Assembly: GCA_024231975.1 (NCBI GenBank)
Contig: JAAEQB010000122.1
Coordinates: 1-47,931 of the forward strand
Length of the DNA stretch: 47,931 nucleotides
Source of the DNA: Allobosea sp.
GTDB lineage: Bacteria; Pseudomonadota; Alphaproteobacteria; Rhizobiales; Beijerinckiaceae
Reading direction: 5' to 3'
The translations under genes and the position numbers were made by a program. Shown here piece after piece: positions 8,235 through 17,100 of the stretch (position 1 is its first letter; each line of letters starts with the position of its first letter). The notes below the pieces were generated by a model that did no database searches, was not told the origin of the DNA, and was given only the letters and a program-made list of their open reading frames with translations.

Positions 8235-8255
8235 GGCCCGGATGCTGTCCGGGCC
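8235..8255. terminator. Hairpin after the VIT-VWA gene
   Basis: A perfect 8-bp inverted repeat GGCCCGGA/TCCGGGCC around a TGCTG loop begins 26 bp after the stop. It is followed by TTCGT rather than a clean T run. It may terminate the VIT-VWA transcript, or both convergent transcripts. Confidence 0.45.
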
Positions 8256-8358
8256 TTCGTCGCAGATGCAGGGTCTTCATCGAAGGCGTCCGCGCTCGTT
8301 CCTGACGCGGCTCACTCACCCGGCAGATCAAGCCGCGATCGGACGGAAGCGTCCGGCT

Positions 8359-8946
8359 CTAGGGTCCCGGATCGATGATCAGGGTGCTGGCCGCCGTGAC
8401 CAGAAAAGTCAGCACCAAGCTGAGCATGCCGATCGCCAGCGTGAACCGCCGTCCGCCACGCATCGCGGGCAACAGAAGCAGCGGCAGGAGCAAGCCGCCG
8501 GCCAAGGCGCCGTCCTGGAGCAGGATCATCCAGGTCCGGCGGGCGGGATCGGCGCTCGTCGCGACAAATCCGAGTGGGCCGCAAAGGATCGCGACAATCC
8601 ACGGCAATGCGAGCACAGCCAGGACAGGCAGGCGGTGGCGCGCCGGTGTATTGACATGCGCGTCATCGGTCCCCGGGAAAAAGACGATGGCGTTGAGGAT
8701 GATCAGCACCACGAAGGCTGCAAGCACAAGCATTGGCGGCACGTGGACCCAATGGGTCGTCCCCGCCAGCCACAGCAGGAAGAGCGCTATCGGCCCCCAG
8801 GTCAGCCAGCGATATCTGGGAGCTCGCGCTCCCGGCCCGCGAAGCACCCGATCACAGGCCGGTGGTGGCGGCCGCATGAGCCGTCGGCGACAAGCTCTTG
8901 CAGGTGCCGGCCAGCGCTGCCTCGAGCGATGCAGCGAGTGGATCAA
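8359..8946 (-). CDS. Membrane protein of unknown function
   Basis: The longest form starts with TTG that overlaps the TGA of the upstream MerR gene (TTGA); an internal ATG at 8877 (MRPPPPACDR) is an alternative. Five hydrophobic segments are visible, for example WGPIALFLLWLAG, MLVLAAFVVLIILNAIVFF, LPVLAVLALPWIVAILCG and FLVTAASTLIID, so it is an inner-membrane protein of about 170-195 residues. No family motif is recognised. Tight linkage to the MerR regulator suggests joint expression. The Arg-rich first 24 residues of the long form look unlike protein, which favours the later start. Confidence 0.55.
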   Translation of the reverse strand: MIHSLHRSRQRWPAPARACRRRLMRPPPPACDRVLRGPGARAPRYRWLTWGPIALFLLWLAGTTHWVHVPPMLVLAAFVVLIILNAIVFFPGTDDAHVNTPARHRLPVLAVLALPWIVAILCGPLGFVATSADPARRTWMILLQDGALAGGLLLPLLLLPAMRGGRRFTLAIGMLSLVLTFLVTAASTLIIDPGP

Positions 8947-9314
8947 CGAGTCGCGCGTTTTCGAACAACCGGCTTCTCCTTGGACAACAGCTCTTCGACC
9001 GTCGCGGCCGCCTTCGTCGCGATTGAGACCGCTTCGATGCCGCTGCCAATTAGCTCCGGCGCGATCATCAGGGTGAGACCCGGCATGATCGGCACCGGAA
9101 TTCCCTCCCCCGCGTCGAGCAGCAGCCGGATAGCCGCAGGCGGGAAGCCCAGTTCCCTGAGCCGTTCGTATCGACGGATCGCTGTGACATGATCGTCGCC
9201 ATAGGTCGCGTAGGTCCGTCCCCCCGTCGGCGGCGGCACGAAACCCTCGGCGATCAGATAGCGGATCTGCCGCGCGGCGACCCCGGTGACGTGAACCAGT
9301 TCGTCGAACTTCAT
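8943..9314 (-). CDS. MerR-family transcriptional regulator
   Basis: A protein of 123 residues with a winged helix-turn-helix at the N-terminus: ELVHVTGVAARQIRYLIAEG gives the recognition region and GRTYATYGDDHVTAI RRYERLRELG the wing and helix that usually follow. The effector part is short (about 50 residues) with no metal-binding cysteines, so it is not a classical mercury- or copper-type sensor. MerR proteins bind DNA as dimers and remodel promoters with long spacers. It is co-oriented and overlapping with a membrane-protein gene that it may control. Confident for the domain, not for the signal. Confidence 0.75.
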   Translation of the reverse strand: MKFDELVHVTGVAARQIRYLIAEGFVPPPTGGRTYATYGDDHVTAIRRYERLRELGFPPAAIRLLLDAGEGIPVPIMPGLTLMIAPELIGSGIEAVSIATKAAATVEELLSKEKPVVRKRATR

Positions 9315-9450
9315 TGCCGTTCTTTATACAGTAAACTTGTTAGAAGCAACCGGCCGGCAGCCACGCGCACCGGTCAGTTTGGTCGGAACGTTGGATCGAC
9401 TACGTGTGCTCGACGAGCCCGCAGCCATCGACATTTGCCTGGAACCCAAA

Positions 9451-9762
9451 ATGAAACTTGTCTTGAAGTCTATCATCGCCGCCCCGTTGCTCATCGTCGG
9501 GGTTGCGCCTGCGGTCGCGGACCGTGCGCCTGCCTATGCCGTCTTCCGGGTCCGCACCACGCCCGAGCAGCGCCTGTTCGTGCGCTTCCCGAGCTTGCCC
9601 GCGTGCCGTCGCGAGTTGCCCAGACTCAAGGCTCTGATGTTTGACGAATTGCAGGCTCCGGCAACCAGGCGGTTCGACGTCGTTCCACCAGAGGCGGTGC
9701 CCGGCAACCAGGCCTCGGCTCCGCATATCGACGGAGCCTGCCGCCCACTGCCAGTCATGTGA
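9451..9762 (+). CDS. Small secreted protein of unknown function
   Basis: A protein of 103 residues. MKLVLKSIIAAPLLIVGVAP followed by AVADRAP is a good signal peptide. The mature domain of about 80 residues carries two cysteines (PACRREL and GACRPLP) that could form a disulfide. No known family. The GTG/TTG extensions upstream were rejected because they overlap the divergent MerR promoter region. Confidence 0.55.
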   Translation: MKLVLKSIIAAPLLIVGVAPAVADRAPAYAVFRVRTTPEQRLFVRFPSLPACRRELPRLKALMFDELQAPATRRFDVVPPEAVPGNQASAPHIDGACRPLPVM

Positions 9763-9805
9763 GTGACTGCCGGCCACCCGAGGCCCTGGCCACCGCGGCT
9801 GGGAG

Positions 9806-10177
9806 ATGTCGAAACCCACGAAAGCCAAAGCAATGACCTATCGGATCAAATCACGCGTCGCCGTGATCGCGCTCGCTGCAATCTGGGCCGGCCCGTCTTG
9901 GGGAGAGCCGCGGCTCAGCGGCGCGGGTGCACGATCGTGCCGGGTGCTCGCGACGATCGCGGCAAGCCGGACGCCCGTTGGCAGGGCAGCCGTGCAGTGG
10001 TCGCTCGGCTTTCTCACCGGTCGCGTCCAAGCTCCCTCGTCGGAGCGACATCGCCCGTTCGGGGGGCCAGACGGCATCGTCCTCGATCTGGTCGCGTATT
10101 GCCGCCAATACCCCGACGCACAGGTCGCGGATGCGGCCGCCTCCTTTTTCCAGGATGCCGCCCTACCGCCGAACTGA
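9806..10177 (+). CDS. Small secreted, HdeA-like protein
   Basis: A protein of 123 residues with a signal peptide (RVAVIALAAIWAGPSWGE). The mature part, with SCRVLAT, WSLGFLTG and then LDLVAYCRQYPDAQVADAA, resembles small periplasmic proteins of the HdeA/HdeB type, in which a W-x-x-G-F/Y-L-x-G block and a late Y-C-x-x-x-P block bring two cysteines together. The relation is suggested by pattern only. A second start at 9833 (MTYRIKSR) is equally good. It follows the previous secreted-protein gene by 43 bp in the same direction. Confidence 0.55.
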   Translation: MSKPTKAKAMTYRIKSRVAVIALAAIWAGPSWGEPRLSGAGARSCRVLATIAASRTPVGRAAVQWSLGFLTGRVQAPSSERHRPFGGPDGIVLDLVAYCRQYPDAQVADAAASFFQDAALPPN

Positions 10178-10690
10178 GGCGGCCTAATCGCGGGCTGGGG
10201 CGAGAATCGACGGCAACAGGCGCGGCGGCGATAAGGATTCCGTCGTCGTTGCATATCGTCGCAAACTTCGGCATCACCACGATAGATAATCGGCGCCAGC
10301 ACTTGAATCGGCCATATGCCGCAAGACCGTCCTAGGTCTTTCGTCCTGCGGGACCACGGCCTCATTCAAGGGCAAACGGCCGAGAGCGCGCCTGCGTTTT
10401 CGAACGATACGGTCGCCGCGATTCAGGAATCCGGCGAGGTCGGACCAGCGCCGCCACGGCGTGAGGGACCGCCTTGACGTCGGCTCGGTCAAACGATGCA
10501 AAGATACCACACACCACGAGGAAGCCGTTGGCGGCCGTGATGACGGGGCGTTGCGACACCTGATCTTTTGCCCGCGTCATAGCCGCCTATTCCGCCTCCT
10601 TCAGTGGCTTTGCCTCTCGGGGCGGCGGTCACATCGTCCCGCCAAGTAGGGCCGGCTGGAGGTCGGCTCGACCTCCAGCCGGTAGAGGCT
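10178..10690. other. Gap with at most one weak small gene
   Basis: Nothing is convincing in these 500 bp. The best candidate is a 72-codon leftward frame, 10580 to 10362, with a hydrophobic stretch (TAANGFLVVCGIFASF) and an AAGGAGG placed rather far (about 14 bases) from its ATG. Its second half is Arg-rich and unlike a folded protein, so I do not call it a gene. Confidence 0.4.
10652..10682. repeat. Perfect 14-bp inverted repeat
   Basis: CCGGCTGGAGGTCG and its exact reverse complement flank a GCT loop. It starts 8 bp beyond the stop of the leftward gene at 10691, so it could protect or end that transcript, but no T run follows on either strand. Confidence 0.7.
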
Positions 10691-11041
10691 CTAGCGGTAA
10701 CGGCCCGCCTGCCGGGTGGTCCGCCCCCTGTTTTCCGGCCTTTCGCTCATTCCGTTCGCTTTTGCCGCCCGTCTGATCTCCTCTTCCAGGATCACTCTTC
10801 CGGCGAGACGAGGATCCCCGATATCGAGTTCGATGATGAGGTCTCCTTGGCTTCCGATGCGCGATGAGAAGGCCAGGTGGTGGGAGCGGTAGGCAATCTG
10901 CTGATGGGCGATTTCGATGGATCGTTGGTTCAGCAACAGGGCCCTGAGGGCGAGGCCGGCGATCGCGTCGAGATCGGGGCCGATCATCCGCCGAACCGCG
11001 GCGGACGGATGCACGACGATGGGAAATGGATTGCGCTGCAT
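10691..11041 (-). CDS. Small protein of unknown function
   Basis: A protein of 116 residues with an excellent AAGGAGG ribosome binding site 7 bases before its ATG. There is no signal peptide or membrane segment. The middle (LDAIAGLALRALLLNQRSIE) is helical and a later part (GDLIIELDIGDPR) is likely beta strand; the last 25 residues are Arg-rich. I do not recognise the family. It stands alone between two stretches without genes and next to an insertion sequence. Confidence 0.55.
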   Translation of the reverse strand: MQRNPFPIVVHPSAAVRRMIGPDLDAIAGLALRALLLNQRSIEIAHQQIAYRSHHLAFSSRIGSQGDLIIELDIGDPRLAGRVILEEEIRRAAKANGMSERPENRGRTTRQAGRYR

Positions 11042-11292
11042 GATGGCCTCCTTGCCAAGCCGCGACTGATCACGCCGGGACGGCGTGACGGTGCGGGGCG
11101 AAGGGGCAGAAAATCAGCGCATGAGCACCCCTTAGAAGACGGCCGTCGGGAAATCAAGGCCAAAGTAGCTTCGGAACGGTCCAAATCGTCAGCAGGCGAC
11201 GTTTGCCAAGTTCTGAACGTCGAAAATCTTGTATTTGCCGGGTCCCGCAATTGAAGAGTCTTGCAACCGGTCAAAGATCTTGGGTTGTCGCT
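11042..11292. other. Upstream region of the small gene, left flank of the insertion sequence
   Basis: No frame looks coding. It should hold the promoter of the leftward gene at 11041; I could not single out convincing -35/-10 boxes. Confidence 0.35.
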
Positions 11293-11356
11293 CTAGGCTC
11301 AGGACCTATTAATCCGCAAGCGAATGTGATTCAGAGTCCCTTTCGAGGAGGCTCCG

Positions 11357-11725
11357 ATGAGTGGTCTTTTTCTGCTGAGCGAGGCCCAAATGGCTCGGAT
11401 TGCTCCGCATTTTCCACTGGCGCATGGCATGCCGCGTGTCGATGACCGGCGGGTGATCAGCGGCATCGTCTACGTGATCAAGCATGGCCTGCAGTGGAAG
11501 GACGCGCCGAAGGACTATGGTCCGCACAAGACGCTCTACAACCGGTTCATCCGCTGGAGTCGCATGGGGGTGTTCGACCGCATCTTTGCGGGATTGTCCG
11601 GCCAAGGGCCGAAGCCGGAGCGGATCATGATCGACGCCACGCATCTCAAGGCGCATCGAACCGCGGCGAGCCTGCTCAAAAAGGGGCTCTTCCCCGCTGT
11701 ATCGGGCGCACCAAAGGCGGCTTGA
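11357..11725 (+). CDS. IS427-type transposase, frame A
   Basis: A 122-residue frame that starts after CGAGGAGGCTCC. It has the N-terminal helix-turn-helix region of IS5 transposases (ISGIVYVIKHGLQWKDAP) and the first catalytic Asp in IMIDATHLKAHRTA. Near 11677-11690 it crosses CTCAAAAAGGGGCT, a slippery run, after which the matching sequence continues in the -1 frame. The full enzyme therefore needs a ribosomal -1 shift; frame A alone is a truncated product. Confidence 0.85.
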   Translation: MSGLFLLSEAQMARIAPHFPLAHGMPRVDDRRVISGIVYVIKHGLQWKDAPKDYGPHKTLYNRFIRWSRMGVFDRIFAGLSGQGPKPERIMIDATHLKAHRTAASLLKKGLFPAVSGAPKAA

Positions 11726-12111
11726 ACTCCAAGCTCCACGCCGTGTGCGATGGTGACGGCAAGCCTCTCGTGATGCTGCTCACCGAGGGCCAGATGAGCG
11801 ACCACAAGGGCGCCAGGCTCATACTGGGCGCGCTTCCGGCCGCCAAGGCGCTGCTGGGCGACCGTGGCTACGATTCCAACTGGTTCCGCGCAGCACTGAC
11901 CGAAAAGGGTATCGAGCCCTGCATTCCGTCATCGAAGAGCCGAAAGGTCGAGATCCCCCACGACAAGACGCTCTATCGGCAGCGCCACAAGATCGAGAAC
12001 ATGTTCGCAAGGCTCAAGGACTGGCGGCGCATCGCTACCCGCTACGACCGATGCGCCCATGCCTTCTTCTCGGCCATCTGCATCGCCGCAACCGTCGCAT
12101 TCTGGTTGTGA
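11680..12111 (+). CDS. IS427-type transposase, frame B (by -1 frameshift)
   Basis: The continuation encodes GGLNSKLHAVCDGDGKPL, the second catalytic Asp in LLGDRGYDSNWF, and the catalytic Glu in RHKIENMFARLKDWRRIATR, the Y/R-x-x-R-x-x-I-E-N-x-F signature of IS5. An independent start is lacking where homology begins, which supports expression as an A-B fusion. The ends of the element lie just outside this frame. Confidence 0.85.
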   Translation, partial: KGALPRCIGRTKGGLNSKLHAVCDGDGKPLVMLLTEGQMSDHKGARLILGALPAAKALLGDRGYDSNWFRAALTEKGIEPCIPSSKSRKVEIPHDKTLYRQRHKIENMFARLKDWRRIATRYDRCAHAFFSAICIAATVAFWL

Positions 12112-12365
12112 GCAATGAGTCCTGAGCCTAGTCTTAGGACCATCGCGCGACATGCGTCCAGTTTACGCGGATGTCGCTGTCTGGCAGCTTCAGCGGCATA
12201 GGGCAGGCGATCATGCGCTGTCGCCAAGCCAAGAGTGCCGTTTCGTCGAGTTCCGTCATGCGCGAAAGCAGAGAGGACCAGCCCGGCGAGATTGGGCCCA
12301 ACCTTCGTCACCGTAGCGCAATGCCACAATAACATGAAAGCTGAGATGACGACGGAGACCATGCC

Positions 12366-12701
12366 GTGCCGAGATATCTTGTATCTGGCGTTGTTGTCGC
12401 CAGCATTGTCTTCGGAGCGCTCGTGCTCCCGCAAAAAAATACGCCAGCCGACCGGTTATGGGTCCGTCTCGCCAATACCGACGTCGACGCGAAGACCGTC
12501 CTTGAGGACTATGCCATGGTGGTCACGCAACCCATCGCGCGTGGAGCCTTCGAGGATGTTCAGAAGGTCGAAGGTGTCGTGCAGGCCCGCTTTAACGGCT
12601 ACCGACGGATTGCGGAGGCGCGGATGCAGAGCGATGCTGATGGGCGGCCGCGGACGGCACAGCTGCATCTCGCCGCGGGTCTCAAAGCCGCCAAGCCGTA
12701 A
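12366..12701 (+). CDS. Small exported protein of unknown function
   Basis: A 111-residue frame starting at GTG. The N-terminus (YLVSGVVVASIVFGALVLP) is a signal peptide or anchor; the rest (LANTDVDAKTVLEDYAMVVT and RFNGYRRIAEARMQSDADG) looks soluble and helical. I know no family. It is the first gene after the insertion sequence and 53 bp before a membrane-anchored gene in the same direction. The 230 bp between the insertion sequence and this start hold no other gene. Confidence 0.45.
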   Translation: MPRYLVSGVVVASIVFGALVLPQKNTPADRLWVRLANTDVDAKTVLEDYAMVVTQPIARGAFEDVQKVEGVVQARFNGYRRIAEARMQSDADGRPRTAQLHLAAGLKAAKP

Positions 12702-12754
12702 CGGCGGCGGAGCGTGGCGAACTGTATCTCGATCGGTCTAAACAGGGGCTGCTG

Positions 12755-13294
12755 ATGAGTACAATCGAGGGAATAATTCTGGGCTATTGCGGCGTCGCAA
12801 TTCTGGTCGCGGGAACAAGCGTGGTCCAATTGGCGACCAGCCCGCCGCCATCCATGCTCCGCTGTCTCAAGATGCAGGCTGAAGGTGGCCCCGAGACCTA
12901 TCCGAACATCCTCATCCACAGCGCCAGGAAAGGGCTGATATGGCCCTGGGACGCGATGGAGATCGTGGGCAAGGAGATCACGGGCAAGGGCGAGCGCAAG
13001 GTTTCGGTCATCGACTGGGCGCTGGCCCGCTACGAGCCGTTCCCCACCGCCTGTCTCCCGCGCGTCCCGCCCGGTCAGCGGCCTTGGCCGACCAATCCCT
13101 TGTTGGCACCCCGCATCGACCCCTCGTCGCCGATCCGCCTCAATCCTGTGCCGGTCCGTCCGACCGAGTCCTCGTCGCCTTCGCGCATCGAACCCTTGTC
13201 AGTGCCCCGCTTCGATCCCTTGTCGCAGAACCGACCCAATCTTTTCCCGCCCGCTCGCAGCGAACTCCCGCAGACGCCTCCCCGCCAGGACTGA
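12755..13294 (+). CDS. Membrane-anchored protein with a Pro/Ser-rich tail
   Basis: A 179-residue protein. One hydrophobic helix (GIILGYCGVAILVAGTSVVQ) anchors it at the N-terminus, followed by about 60 soluble residues with KGLIWPWDAMEIVGKE. From residue 100 the chain is a low-complexity Pro/Ser/Arg tail built of loose repeats such as RIDPSSPIRL and RIEPLSVPRF, mirrored by repeats in the DNA. Function unknown. It converges on the leftward operon that ends at 13516. Confidence 0.55.
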   Translation: MSTIEGIILGYCGVAILVAGTSVVQLATSPPPSMLRCLKMQAEGGPETYPNILIHSARKGLIWPWDAMEIVGKEITGKGERKVSVIDWALARYEPFPTACLPRVPPGQRPWPTNPLLAPRIDPSSPIRLNPVPVRPTESSSPSRIEPLSVPRFDPLSQNRPNLFPPARSELPQTPPRQD

Positions 13295-13515
13295 AGGCTC
13301 GCCTCGATACGCGCCTGCCGATGGCGGTGCCGGGAACCGGGTGGGATCGACGATGCTCGCGCTTCATCAATGGGATCGACGGTGGCGACACAGCCGCCAC
13401 CAACTCCATGATGACGCAGTCCAGCTTCGCTGACGCCGAGCGGAGCCAACAAGCAAAGACCGACCCAAAAGCCGCGCTCAGAACGCGCAACCACCGATGC
13501 CATCGTCACCGGCGC

Positions 13516-14106
13516 CTACGTCCTCTTGCTGAAGAGCACGATCAGCCCATTAACGGTTGCGACGACGACATTGACGGTGAACGCGGTCGCCGAAAGCCAG
13601 TCCCGCCGCGCCGACTCGATGAACCCGTCCGACGGATCGGCCTCGATCTGCGAGCGTGGCTTCGCTTTGGGGAAGACAAGGTCTGACGTCGCCGCAAAGA
13701 GCGCAGCCATCAGATCGAGCATCTGCCTGGCGAGCAGAGACAATGCGACCGCTGTATAGACAAGCAACGCGACTCCCGCAGCCAGAAACAAGATCGATCC
13801 CGTGATCATCGAGACAAGGTCGCCGAAGCTGTGCAACCTCAGGGCTTCCAGGCTCGTCTTGGCCGACGCCATGGCGTCAAAGCCGGTTCTGATCAAGAGC
13901 AACTGCATCAAGGTGAAGAAAGTGAAGACGAACGCGACGAACCAGATCGCCTGAGCACGCATCCGGCGCAGCGCCAGGCTCGCCGGCGGCCGGAGCGGAT
14001 CGTCAGGCGTCTCTGCGTCAGGGCCCTCCTTCCTGGCCGGGAAGACGGAACCAGGATCGCCTCCGGACCGCGCGTCATCCGAATTCGGATCAGGCTCGAT
14101 GGTCAC
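13516..14106 (-). CDS. Membrane protein at the end of the kinase operon
   Basis: A 196-residue protein whose GTG start overlaps the TGA of the kinase gene (GTGA), so translation is coupled. The N-terminal 45 residues are acidic and disordered. Two hydrophobic segments (AIWFVAFVFTFFTLMQLLLI and ITGSILFLAAGVALLVYTA) and a third near the C-terminus (TVNVVVATVNGLIVLF) place it in the inner membrane. No family is recognised. Its position suggests it is a membrane partner or target of the kinase system. A 145-codon frame directly behind it (13509 to 13075) has a signal-like start but no credible body. Confidence 0.65.
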   Translation of the reverse strand: MTIEPDPNSDDARSGGDPGSVFPARKEGPDAETPDDPLRPPASLALRRMRAQAIWFVAFVFTFFTLMQLLLIRTGFDAMASAKTSLEALRLHSFGDLVSMITGSILFLAAGVALLVYTAVALSLLARQMLDLMAALFAATSDLVFPKAKPRSQIEADPSDGFIESARRDWLSATAFTVNVVVATVNGLIVLFSKRT

Positions 14107-17100
14107 GCTTGGGTTCCCGTCTTGCGATCATCCTGATCGCTGGCGGGCTGACCAAGCAGAGCCAGGATCTCGCGCGCTTCGGCGCTGTGTTGATCCACGG
14201 CGTACTGCCGATAGCGCTGAGCGGCTTCGGCGAGCGCTTCAGGATGATTTTCGACCAACTGGCGATAGCGCCGCTTGGCTTCGACGAGATTCTTGGGGAT
14301 ACCGTCGAACCCAAAGCAATGGCACTCAGCGACGTTCCTGATGGCGAGCCAAAAATTCCCATCTGCTGCCTTGCCGTACCATAGCGCAGCCTGGGACATG
14401 TCCTGCGGAACACCGCGGCCAATCTCGTAAAAAAAGCCGAGGTTGTTTTGCGCCGCTTGGGTGCCCTGCTCCGCCGCCAGACGATAGAATTTTGCGGCGC
14501 GCGCGTCATCCTGCAGTATGCCCCCTAAGCCTTCATCATAGAATAAGCCGAGCTGATATTGCGCTCCCGCGAAGCCCTGATCGGCGGCTTTTTTGAACCA
14601 GGCCGCAGCTTCGCCCAAATCTTTCGGAACACCCTTGCCCTCCCTTAACAGGACGCCGAGATTAAATTGCGCTTCGGCGTGGCCGGCTTCGGCCGCGTTG
14701 CGGAACCAGTTCGCGGCATCGGCAAAGTATTCGGGATTTCCGGGGGCGAGGAAGACCTGACCAAGTTTGAACTGTGCCGGCACATAGCCGTTATCGGCAC
14801 CCTTCCGGTACCAGAGGCCGGCCGCCGTGCTATCGGCTAGCGCAAGCGAGCCGTTTTCGTAGATGCGGCCGAGTTCATACTGCGCCTCGGCCAGCCCCTG
14901 ATCGGCAGCCTTGCGATATAGCTGCAGCGCTCTTTTTGGATCGGGGGCGCAGCCGCGCCCTGCCTCGCAGAGGCGGGCAAGCGCGAGTTGCGCCGCAGCC
15001 CACCCGTTGTCGGCGCCCCGCTCGAATGCCTCGAAAACCTGCTCGTGCTCCAGGTCCGTGACAGCATAGGCGGCAAGAAGCGAGCCTCGCCAATAATGAG
15101 CTTCGCCCGGCAGCCCTGCTTCCGCCGCGCGCCCATAGAGTTCGAGCGCCTTGTCGCGATCCCGCGGGACGCCGACCCCATCGCGATGCAAATGCCCAAG
15201 TTCGAGCAGGGCCGGAGCATGGCCTTGGTCGGCCGCAAGGCCGAACCAAGATAACGCAGCGGCGGGGTCGCCCTGCAATCCGGACGCCGCTGCGCGAAGC
15301 CAGTATTCGCCGACCATGTGCTGGCTCGGTGCATGCCCCTTATGCGCCGTGTCGAAATACCATTTAACCGCCTTGGAATCGTCCCGCTCGACGCCGTCTC
15401 CGCGTTCGTAAGCCCGGCCCAGCTCGTAGCCAGCAGCGACGAAGCCGTTCTCCCAAGCCTGCCTGAAGAGCCCGACAGCCCGTTCCCGATCGACCGGGGT
15501 TCCGATGCCATTCATGTGGCAAAGCGCGGCATAGTATTGGCCGTACTCTTCGCCAGCATCGGCGGCGCGTTGGCTCCAAAGGTAGGTTTCGGTATCGTCG
15601 CGCGCGCAACCTCGTTCTCCGTAAAGGCAAAGCGCAAGATTTCCCATGGCCACCACATGGCCGGCCTCGGCGGCCAATCGAAAAAGCTTCACAGCTTTGA
15701 CGTCGTCTCGCGGAACGCCAAGCCCTTTTAAATGCACACAGCCGAGATGGTTCTGCGCGTTGGAATGGCCCTGTGCGGCCGCTTGCTCCAACCACAATCT
15801 AGCGATGTCGTAGCGTTGTTCTCGATAGGCCTTCGAGCCAATTTCCCATTGCGCCTCGGCAATGCCGAGATCGGCTGCGCGCTCATAGTTGCGTTGCGCC
15901 GCTAGCATATCTCGAACGACGCCCAGCCCGGCCTCCTGACGGCGCGCCACTTCCAGCAGCGCTTCCGCGTCGTCGTCGGCCGCCTTCTCCGAAGCCTGTC
16001 GAAACCGTGCGATCTCTTCGGCCAGCGCCTGCCCGGCGACATCGCCCTGACGGGCCGCCGCCTTGGCCAGCTCTTCCGCACGCGGCTGGTCCGGCTGCAG
16101 CACGGTGCCTTCGAGAAGCATCTGCGCCAAGGCGGCTTGCGCGTAGGCCAGCCCCGCCTCGGCCTGCAGGCAACGCTTGATCGTCATGTGCGTATGATTG
16201 CGGCCGCGATCACGTTCAGGCATCGCGTTCGGATCGAGATAGAACAGGAACTCGATCAGCTGCTGCTCCGCCGTCAGCTTCTCGCCCAGAACCGTTTTCA
16301 GCTCGAGATCCTGCAGCATGCTGGCGGCGTCGTTCTTGCTCGGCTCGCCTTCCAGCCATTTCAGGAGGGCGCCGCGCCCCAGCCGTGTCACCGCCTGGTC
16401 CCAATGCCGTGCCAGGGTCCGGCCGAGTTTCCGTTCGTCGCTATAGAGCGTTCCCATGAATTCGAAGGGCCTGACGCCGGGAACCGGGGGCGTCGGGGCC
16501 AGGCGCTGCTCGGCGGCGACCAGCGCCTGGGCGGCCGCGCGCATGGCCGGATCGCAGTCGAGCCAGGCGCGCGCCTGGGTACCGGCCCAGCGCCGCCTGG
16601 GATCGCGCTGCAGCAGGCCTGCAAACAATCCCGCCCATTCGACGAGCTCCGGCGGCAAGCTCTCGAACTGGAAGCCGATCTGCCCCTTCAGCAGTTGATG
16701 CTGCTCCGATCCCGATAGACCGTCGAAGGGATGCCTGCCGGCTGCGATTTCGAGCAGGATGATGCCGAGCGACCACCAGTCGAGCGCCGGCGAGACGACG
16801 ACCGCGCCGCCATGCGCGTCGGACTGTCCTTCCGGGGCGGTGTAGCTCCGTGTCCCGGCGAAGATCGTTCCCGCTTCCTCGAACTCCAGCATCCGCGCCG
16901 TGCCGAAATCGGCGACGACGAGGGCAAGCGGGTCGGTCGCGCGGATGAGGATATTGGCGGGCTTGATGTCCCGGTGTACGAGCGTTTTCGTTTTCGGAAG
17001 CCCGTGCAGGTAGTCCAGGATCGCCGTCATCTGCTTGGCGACCGACGCCAGAAGGTGGCTGCGCTCGTCGGGAGATCCGGACGGCTCCGCCGCCAGCAAG

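Larger units (their letters stand above)
11293..12131 (+). mobile_element. IS5-family (IS427-group) insertion sequence
   Basis: The element is about 840 bp. CTAGGCTCAGGAC at 11293-11305 is matched by its exact reverse complement at 12119-12131; the outer CTA/TAG may partly be a duplicated TA target. Two overlapping transposase frames fill the interior. Size, ends and the two-frame layout match the IS427 group of IS5. Both ends and all catalytic segments are present, so it may be active. Confidence 0.85.

Noticed and set aside
10362..10580. Leftward 72-codon frame with a hydrophobic stretch
   Set aside because: Ribosome binding site too distant and second half not protein-like; left as a weak possibility in the gap entry.
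13075..13509. Leftward 144-codon frame behind the operon's membrane protein
   Set aside because: The start looks like a signal peptide, but the rest is Gly/Arg/Ser low-complexity text antisense to the Pro-rich tail gene.
14400..17000. Tandem DNA repeats in the kinase gene
   Set aside because: They reflect degenerate Sel1 protein repeats; no array of identical DNA units and no CRISPR pattern was seen.
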